Assembly: GCF_010500845.1 (NCBI RefSeq)
Contig: NZ_JAAAMI010000011.1
Span: forward strand, 1-64,000
Length of the DNA: 64,000 nucleotides
Reading direction: 5' to 3'
From: Flagellimonas sediminis
Lineage (GTDB): Bacteria; Bacteroidota; Bacteroidia; Flavobacteriales; Flavobacteriaceae
Position numbers and translations under genes: made by a program. The notes beneath the pieces were generated by a model. It ran no database searches, was not told the DNA's origin, and was given only the letters and a program-made list of their open reading frames with translations. Positions 59,202 through 64,000 of the stretch are shown here, piece after piece; position 1 is the stretch's first letter, and each line of letters opens with the position of its first letter.

Positions 59202-59908
59202 TGCCTTGCTAATGCCTGCTCGGTATTTTGTTGTATGTCGGACACTACTTTGCCGTCTTCGAGCGTTATCACCCGCCTCGCTCTTTTTATCACCCGTGGG
59301 TCGTGGGTTGAAAAAATAAAAGTGATATGCTCTTCCTTATTTAATTTCAGCATAATATCCAATAAGTTTTCCGCCGATTTTGAATCCAGGTTTGCCGTGG
59401 GTTCATCGGCCAGCACAAACCGGGGTTTGGAAGCCAGGGCCCTGGCCACGGCGACCCTTTGTTGCTGCCCGCCTGAAAGTTGTGATGGTTTTGAGCCCGA
59501 TTTATCTTTTAGGCCAACGGCTTCCAACATTTCTTTTGTTCGGTCCTCACGTTTCTTCGTAGGCCAGTTTTGCAACAGCATTATAAACTCGATATTCTCC
59601 TTGGCCGAAAGCACCGGTATCAGGTTATAGGCCTGAAAGACAAAGCCGATGTGCCTTAACCTGAAATCGATCAGTTTGCCCCCGGATAATTTCAGGATGT
59701 CGCTGCCATCGATCATTACCGAACCGTTACTGGCATCGTCCAAACCACCGATAACATTTAGTAATGTGGTCTTGCCCGAGCCCGATGGCCCAACAATGGC
59801 GGTAAATTCCCCTTTTTCAAAGTTTAGGTTTACCTTATTTAGGGCATACACCGGAATGGTATCCGGATTGTATATCTTGCTTACGTCTTTTGTTTCTATG
59901 ACATTCAT
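59198..59908 (-). CDS. ABC transporter ATPase (LolD/MacB-like)
   Basis: 236-residue cytoplasmic ATPase of the LolD/MacB/FtsE class. Walker A GPSGSGKTTLLN, Q-loop FVFQAYNLIPVLSA, signature LSGGQQQRVAVARAL, Walker B FVLADEPTANLD and H-loop STHDPRV are all intact. Partners are the two FtsX-type permeases upstream, together forming a mechanotransmission-type complex that moves lipids or lipoproteins. Its 3' end overlaps the barrel gene start by 4 nt. Confidence 0.92.
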   Translation of the reverse strand: MNVIETKDVSKIYNPDTIPVYALNKVNLNFEKGEFTAIVGPSGSGKTTLLNVIGGLDDASNGSVMIDGSDILKLSGGKLIDFRLRHIGFVFQAYNLIPVLSAKENIEFIMLLQNWPTKKREDRTKEMLEAVGLKDKSGSKPSQLSGGQQQRVAVARALASKPRFVLADEPTANLDSKSAENLLDIMLKLNKEEHITFIFSTHDPRVIKRARRVITLEDGKVVSDIQQNTEQALARQ

Positions 59909-59919
59909 GACTTTTTGTA

Positions 59920-61149
59920 TTAATTTTGTTTGCTAATAGCTTCGTTAGGTTTTAACATTAAGGCCTTTACGGCCGGATAGATGGAAGTGAGCACAGCTGT
60001 AAGGATGACCAAAACGGTTATCAACACATAGACCCTGGGTTCCAATGTTGGATAAACAACGTCACTAAAACCCCAACCTGATAAGGCTTCAGAAAACAGG
60101 CTCAAGTTGATACCGTTATAACTAAGGATTGAAACGGTAACAAATCCAATAAGCATCCCCACGGCACCGCCCAAAATAGAAAGGTAGGTGGTTTCCACAA
60201 CAATCATGGTAAATACACGCCGCCTGTTCATTCCAATGGCCATTAATATCCCCAATTCCTTGTAACGTTCCAATATGGACATCAACATGGTATTTACTAT
60301 CCCAAAGGCAAGTGCAATAAGCACAATTATAGTCATTATAATATCCATTTGGTAAATCATATCGCTGATAAGTTCCAATTCAGGATTTGCCTGCCGCCAA
60401 TCTTGGACCAATACATCCGGTTGGCTGAATTTTGACTGTAGGAAAGCAAGATAAGTGGCTAATTGTTCAGGTTCTTTGAGCTTAATAACTATCTTGTTGT
60501 ATTGCCCTTCAATTCCTGCCAGTTTGGTGACATCATAAAGGTCGGCATAAACTAACATTTCCTCATCCCTAGTTTGGGTGGCATTGTATAGGCCTGTAAT
60601 CCTGAACGTTGAGGATATCAATTCCCCGCTTTTGCCTTCAAAGCCCAATACTACTTTATTCCCTGGTTTTACATTGAGTTTTTTGGCCAGCCTTTCGCCA
60701 AGGATAATTGGGTTCCTTACCTTCTGGCTAAGGTATTCCCCAGTAGCCAACCTTGATTTTAGCATTGTGGTTTTTTCTTCTGCCCCGGGCAATATACCTA
60801 TAAGGATTACATTGGAAGAATTGCCGGCCGAGGCGATGATACCTGATACTTCGGTACGAGCCGTGGCGGCTTTTACTTCATCATCCGTTCTAATTTCCTT
60901 CAGTATTCTTTCCCCGTTAGGGATGGTTATGGTCAATTTTTCGTTCTTTATAAAATCGGGGTTCTGGATTTGTATATGCCCGTACTTATATTCAATACCA
61001 TCCTTTAAGGCTTCCATGTGCAAACTATCCGAAACGGCCAGAATAATAACCGTTGCCCAAATACCAATTGCCAATGAAATGACCACGACCAGGCTTCGGG
61101 TCGTGTTCCTCCAGATATTTCTCCATGCTATTTTTAAAAGTGTTTTCAT
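59920..61149 (-). CDS. FtsX/MacB-type ABC permease (1)
   Basis: 409-residue permease. An N-terminal transmembrane helix (WRNTTRSLVVVISLAIGIWATVI, about 12-38) is followed by a periplasmic MacB_PCD-type domain (about 40-240) and three C-terminal helices with the FtsX pattern (MDIIMTIIVLIALAFGIVNTML, MLIGFVTVSIL). The coupling loop ERYKELGILMAIGMNRRRVF is present. It lies 11 nt upstream of the ATPase. A second, sister permease lies at 61250. Two permeases with one ATPase suggest a LolCE-like heterodimer. Confidence 0.85.
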   Translation of the reverse strand: MKTLLKIAWRNIWRNTTRSLVVVISLAIGIWATVIILAVSDSLHMEALKDGIEYKYGHIQIQNPDFIKNEKLTITIPNGERILKEIRTDDEVKAATARTEVSGIIASAGNSSNVILIGILPGAEEKTTMLKSRLATGEYLSQKVRNPIILGERLAKKLNVKPGNKVVLGFEGKSGELISSTFRITGLYNATQTRDEEMLVYADLYDVTKLAGIEGQYNKIVIKLKEPEQLATYLAFLQSKFSQPDVLVQDWRQANPELELISDMIYQMDIIMTIIVLIALAFGIVNTMLMSILERYKELGILMAIGMNRRRVFTMIVVETTYLSILGGAVGMLIGFVTVSILSYNGINLSLFSEALSGWGFSDVVYPTLEPRVYVLITVLVILTAVLTSIYPAVKALMLKPNEAISKQN

Positions 61150-61249
61150 GTGTTTATATTTATTGTTTTTTAACTGTCACATGCGGTTCGCTATTAATCA
61201 TTCCCTTGGGTGATAACGCTTTTAGCATGCTCGTTTCATCTGTCGATAT

Positions 61250-62461
61250 TTATTTTTTTGATGCCACAGGCTTTAAACTTGAAATCTGATGTATGGCATA
61301 AATTGACAATAGGATCGAAATGACAAGTATGATCAGGGTATGTTTTGTGAAAACACCAAAATCGACCGTAGTGGGCATTATGGGGTCAATCCCAAACGAT
61401 TCCCAACCGTCCGCTACCTTGCCACGAAATTGGATGGGATTTACCTTGAAATAATTAACAATAGGATAGCTCGCTAAAAAACCCAGGACTGCACCAAAAA
61501 GTGCCATAAAAAATGTTTCGATCAATACCATAAGCTGCATTACCTTTTTCCGCATACCAATGGACAATAATATTCGTAACTCGGTCATCCGTTCGTGCGC
61601 CATCATTATAATGGTGCCGAGAATGCTAAAACTAATAAGTACATAAAGTAGCACTACTATAATGACGCGTAGCGCGTCTATAAGGCCGATGGACTGGGTG
61701 AGCATTGGCAACATTTCCTGCCAGGGTTTGACGATAAAATCAGTATTCAGGTTAGGTTTCAAGTTCGCTATAGCCTGTTCCTGGGGTTGGTTTGGCCTCA
61801 AAAAGACCGGGATGGAAGTAACCCTGTCATAGGCACCATACAAGAATTGGGCATCCTCAAGTTTTAGTATCACAATATTGTTGTCCAGGTCCGGGGAGCC
61901 CAGCCTTATAATGCCGGAAACTTCATATTTATCGGCAGCACTGGCACCGTGATAGCCTTCGCCCACCAGCACCAGGCTGTCCCCGACCGAAATATTCATT
62001 TTTTCGGCCAACCCTTTGCCTACCAAAGCCTGATTGTTGGTTTCGCCAAGATAGTTTCCCTGGATGATCTTTTTATCAAAACCTGTTATATTTTTCTCCT
62101 TATCGGGATCTATGCCCATTACCAATGTGCCCTTGGTCATCTTATTGGTAGCTGCCAGCGCAACCGATTCCAGGCGGTATGAAAAGCCTTTTATTCCTTC
62201 CGTGCCTTCAAGTGCCGTTTCCAGGCTGTCATTTGGCACAAAGGAATTGTGGAGCGATTTATCCTCCCAATACCCTTCCTGCTGAATTTGAAAATGCCCG
62301 CTGTACACGCCCACCAGGCTATCTACCATCTGTTTGTTCAGGCCCAGTAGCAGGCTGTCCATTATATTGGCTAAAATTATTGCGAAAACTATGGAAGCTA
62401 CTGTTATCAGGGTCCTTCGCCTGTTTCTCCATAAGTTTCGCCAGGATAGTTTAATAATCAT
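61250..62461 (-). CDS. FtsX/MacB-type ABC permease (2)
   Basis: 403-residue sister of the 59920 permease with the same plan: N-terminal helix (RRRTLITVASIVFAIILANIM), a periplasmic MacB_PCD domain (about 40-250), and three C-terminal helices with coupling-loop motif MTELRILLSIGMRKKVM. It overlaps the LolA-like gene start region at 62461-62462 (stop adjacent to start side). It probably forms a heterodimer with the neighbour. Confidence 0.85.
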   Translation of the reverse strand: MIIKLSWRNLWRNRRRTLITVASIVFAIILANIMDSLLLGLNKQMVDSLVGVYSGHFQIQQEGYWEDKSLHNSFVPNDSLETALEGTEGIKGFSYRLESVALAATNKMTKGTLVMGIDPDKEKNITGFDKKIIQGNYLGETNNQALVGKGLAEKMNISVGDSLVLVGEGYHGASAADKYEVSGIIRLGSPDLDNNIVILKLEDAQFLYGAYDRVTSIPVFLRPNQPQEQAIANLKPNLNTDFIVKPWQEMLPMLTQSIGLIDALRVIIVVLLYVLISFSILGTIIMMAHERMTELRILLSIGMRKKVMQLMVLIETFFMALFGAVLGFLASYPIVNYFKVNPIQFRGKVADGWESFGIDPIMPTTVDFGVFTKHTLIILVISILLSIYAIHQISSLKPVASKK

Positions 62462-63229
62462 TTATTTAAGGTTTTTTAGGTTTCTTAAAGAGAAAAAATT
62501 ATCATCCATAGGTTGGTCAAATGCTATGGATTTATATTCCAAAGTGGTTTTATTGCCAGGTTCATCGGCCGGGGTTATCTCCAAAAGGCTGGTTACGGTG
62601 CGGCCTCCCATTGTTTTAATGTTCTTGCCCAACAGGGTGTTTACCAGTTCCCCTTCTTCATCGTAATAGGCCAGTTTCAGGAAAAGGGATTCTTCCACAT
62701 CTACCCAGGCTTCCACCTTTCCCCAGACCACGGAGGCTTCCTCTTTGGGTTTTAAAAGGATCTTGTAGGCTTCCCTGCCGCTTATTTCTTCCTTCCCTAT
62801 CAGTATATGGTCGTAATCATTGACCATGGAAGATTGCTTTACCAGATCGTCATTGGTAAAATCGGAGCCCATCCAACTTTGCATCATACTGGATGGCGGA
62901 AGCTTTATACTGCGCTCTATACGGGGCACCCAGTTGTAGATCTCGTCCCCCCTTTTCAGGAAGGCCGTTCCCTGGTCCCTTGCCGGACCTGTTATTAAAA
63001 TCATCATAAGATCGTTTCCCTTTGTCCATAATTTTAAATCTATTTCTCGGGTCCATTTGGGCCGTATGATCTTTAAGGTCATCGTGCTGGAACTGGTCTT
63101 GCCGAGTCTTTTGTTGTCGGCTTTTTCTATAATATCCCTGGCGTTGTCCTGGACAGGGGCTGTGCCACTTATAAGGAACAGGGTAATGGTGGCCATGGAA
63201 GCAAGTTTGATAAATGATTTAGTTTTCAT
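62462..63229 (-). CDS. LolA-like outer-membrane lipoprotein-sorting protein
   Basis: 255-residue periplasmic carrier of the LolA/LolB-like fold. ATG63229 (MKTKSFIKLASMATITLFLISG) gives a clean signal peptide; the extra upstream codons from 63253 are not needed. Body features are ARDIIEKADNKRLGKTSSSTMTL and WVPRIERSIKLPPSSMMQSWMG, the pattern of the family annotated as outer-membrane lipoprotein-sorting protein. It precedes two FtsX permeases, an ATPase and a barrel, so the operon looks like a complete lipid/lipoprotein relay to the outer membrane. Confidence 0.82.
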   Translation of the reverse strand: MKTKSFIKLASMATITLFLISGTAPVQDNARDIIEKADNKRLGKTSSSTMTLKIIRPKWTREIDLKLWTKGNDLMMILITGPARDQGTAFLKRGDEIYNWVPRIERSIKLPPSSMMQSWMGSDFTNDDLVKQSSMVNDYDHILIGKEEISGREAYKILLKPKEEASVVWGKVEAWVDVEESLFLKLAYYDEEGELVNTLLGKNIKTMGGRTVTSLLEITPADEPGNKTTLEYKSIAFDQPMDDNFFSLRNLKNLK

Positions 63230-63342
63230 ATGTTGATATTTATTGTTTTTCAATGGTTATATGGAATCGCCTTATATCTTCATTGGTGTTTGCTTTCGCA
63301 AACTTGTTGTTAATGGCGATTTCATACTGTTCTATTTAAATG

Positions 63343-63474
63343 TTATCGTAATTTTTTTCTCATTGCTTCTGAAATGTTTTCAGCATATACGCCATAGGCA
63401 TCCACCAGAAGGCCCTTAATTCCATTTTTTGATGAAATGGCATAGAGAACGCTATTGTCATCGGTACTCCTCAT
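63343..63474 (-). CDS. Unassigned 43-residue ORF after enolase
   Basis: ATG63474 reads MRSTDDNSVLYAISSKNGIK and ends YAENISEAMRKKLR at TAA 63343-63345. It lies in the same frame as the enolase gene just upstream, after its stop, and open codons without a start reach back to that stop. The sequence looks like the C-terminus of a real protein. It may be a truncated gene or a short partner. I cannot name the family. Confidence 0.35.
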   Translation of the reverse strand: MRSTDDNSVLYAISSKNGIKGLLVDAYGVYAENISEAMRKKLR

Positions 63475-63522
63475 GCCTTCAAAAGTGGAAAATGTATCAT
63501 TAGCCCTACTATTCGTCAGGTG

Positions 63523-64000
63523 TTATTTGGCATTCTTAAATGCTTTCAAACCGGCAAATTGTGATGATTTGCCCAATTCATTTTCAATACGCATAAGTTG
63601 ATTGAATTTTTCAATACGCTCTCCACGGCAACCGCTTCCTGTTTTTAAATGTCCCGCGTTTAGGGCAACGGTTAAATCCGCAATAAAACTATCTACTGTT
63701 TCGCCGCTCCTATGCGATACAAAACAATTGTATGAATTTTTATAAGCAAGCTCGGTTGTTTCAAGCGTTTCGGTTACGGTTCCTATTTGATTCAATTTGA
63801 TCAGGATCGAGTTTGCCACCCCTTTTTCGATACCTTTTTCTAAAATCGATTTATTGGTGCAGAACAAGTCATCGCCTACAATTTCAATTTTATCGCCTAA
63901 TATATCCGTTAAGTTTTTCCAACCTTCCCAGTCATTTTCAGATAGACCATCCTCAAGCAAGACAATAGGATATTGAGTTGTCCAACTTTCCCAAAGCTTC
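63523..64000 (-). CDS. eno: Enolase, partial (C-terminal part)
   Basis: Runs off the right edge. The visible C-terminal part (about 158 residues) reads [68 protein letters not shown] and RIENELG, the standard enolase landmarks with Mg- and phosphate-contact residues (Lys in ILIKLNQ, His-Arg-Ser in SHRSGE). The motif usually written SRSDRxAKYNQLLRIEE is [17 protein letters not shown] here, so it is a divergent copy and may be a second enolase of this genome. Confidence 0.88.
   Translation of the reverse strand, partial: KLWESWTTQYPIVLLEDGLSENDWEGWKNLTDILGDKIEIVGDDLFCTNKSILEKGIEKGVANSILIKLNQIGTVTETLETTELAYKNSYNCFVSHRSGETVDSFIADLTVALNAGHLKTGSGCRGERIEKFNQLMRIENELGKSSQFAGLKAFKNAK

Noticed and set aside
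1..64000. CRISPR arrays
   Set aside because: No series of direct repeats with regular unique spacers was seen. The only short tandem repeats are the IS21-like end (30-125), the 11-mer pair in the 49-nt repeat and the TEQVTEQ codons at 17407-17455.

Overview
The window is AT-rich DNA from a member of the Bacteroidota, most likely a (marine) Flavobacteriaceae species. The reasons are the carboxypeptidase-regulatory-like envelope proteins, the CcsBA-type cytochrome c maturation fusion, a single-subunit SdhC, Bacteroidetes-type MobC/relaxase pairs, TAnnTTTG-type -7 boxes and the lack of Shine-Dalgarno sequences. The genus cannot be named from this sequence alone.

0-9 kb. An IS21-like terminus cuts off the 5' end of a VKOR-thioredoxin gene. 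Next to it lies a small peptide-export locus: an unlisted 50-residue double-glycine-leader peptide with a Cys-rich core (2133-2285, minus), two carboxypeptidase-regulatory-like envelope proteins, a C39-peptidase ABC exporter and a small membrane-anchored partner. An erythromycin-esterase-like gene follows, flanked by the debris of a second copy of the same unit.

9-24.5 kb. Mobile DNA with two mobilization modules. Module 1 (9.4-15.2 kb) has candidate oriT hairpins, mobC, a relaxase, HicAB, a PC4-like protein, a self-inhibited Fic protein and a large serine recombinase, and ends in the 3' half of a tRNA-Arg(UCU). Module 2 (15.3-24.4 kb) has a tyrosine integrase, an HTH protein, a three-gene TIR / SLOG / ThsB-like TIR operon (putative anti-phage signalling) with a frameshifted XRE regulator upstream and an AlbA_2 ATPase downstream, then mobC and a second relaxase. 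A 49-nt direct repeat recurs beyond ccsBA (28.5 kb), so ccsBA may lie inside the element or the repeat may be a relic. Both relaxases, the Fic protein and one small protein share a basic Gly-rich C-terminal tail.

28.8-54.5 kb. A stress and central-metabolism cluster: universal stress proteins, a LOV-domain (blue-light or redox type) histidine kinase, a receiver-CRP/FNR fusion regulator, a ROK kinase, two porins, gpmA, sdhCAB, pckA, two FMN-binding split-barrel proteins, a GMC dehydrogenase pair, cardiolipin synthase and pyruvate oxidase. Four copies of a palindrome ATGA-nn-AT-nn-TCAT, and one weaker copy, sit at an identical 29.5-bp spacing from a TAnnTTTG-like -7 box upstream of usp and pckA genes (and divergently of the ROK and porin genes). 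This is best read as the local regulon of the receiver-CRP regulator. Remnants of usp, pckA and an IS256 transposase show that this cluster expanded by duplication and then decayed.

54.7-64 kb. An operon-like minus-strand series: LolA-like protein, two FtsX-type permeases, a LolD-like ATPase, an outer-membrane protein, a CPH-type CopB ATPase (its start codon lies inside a 17-bp inverted repeat) and an MFS transporter. A partial enolase runs off the right edge.
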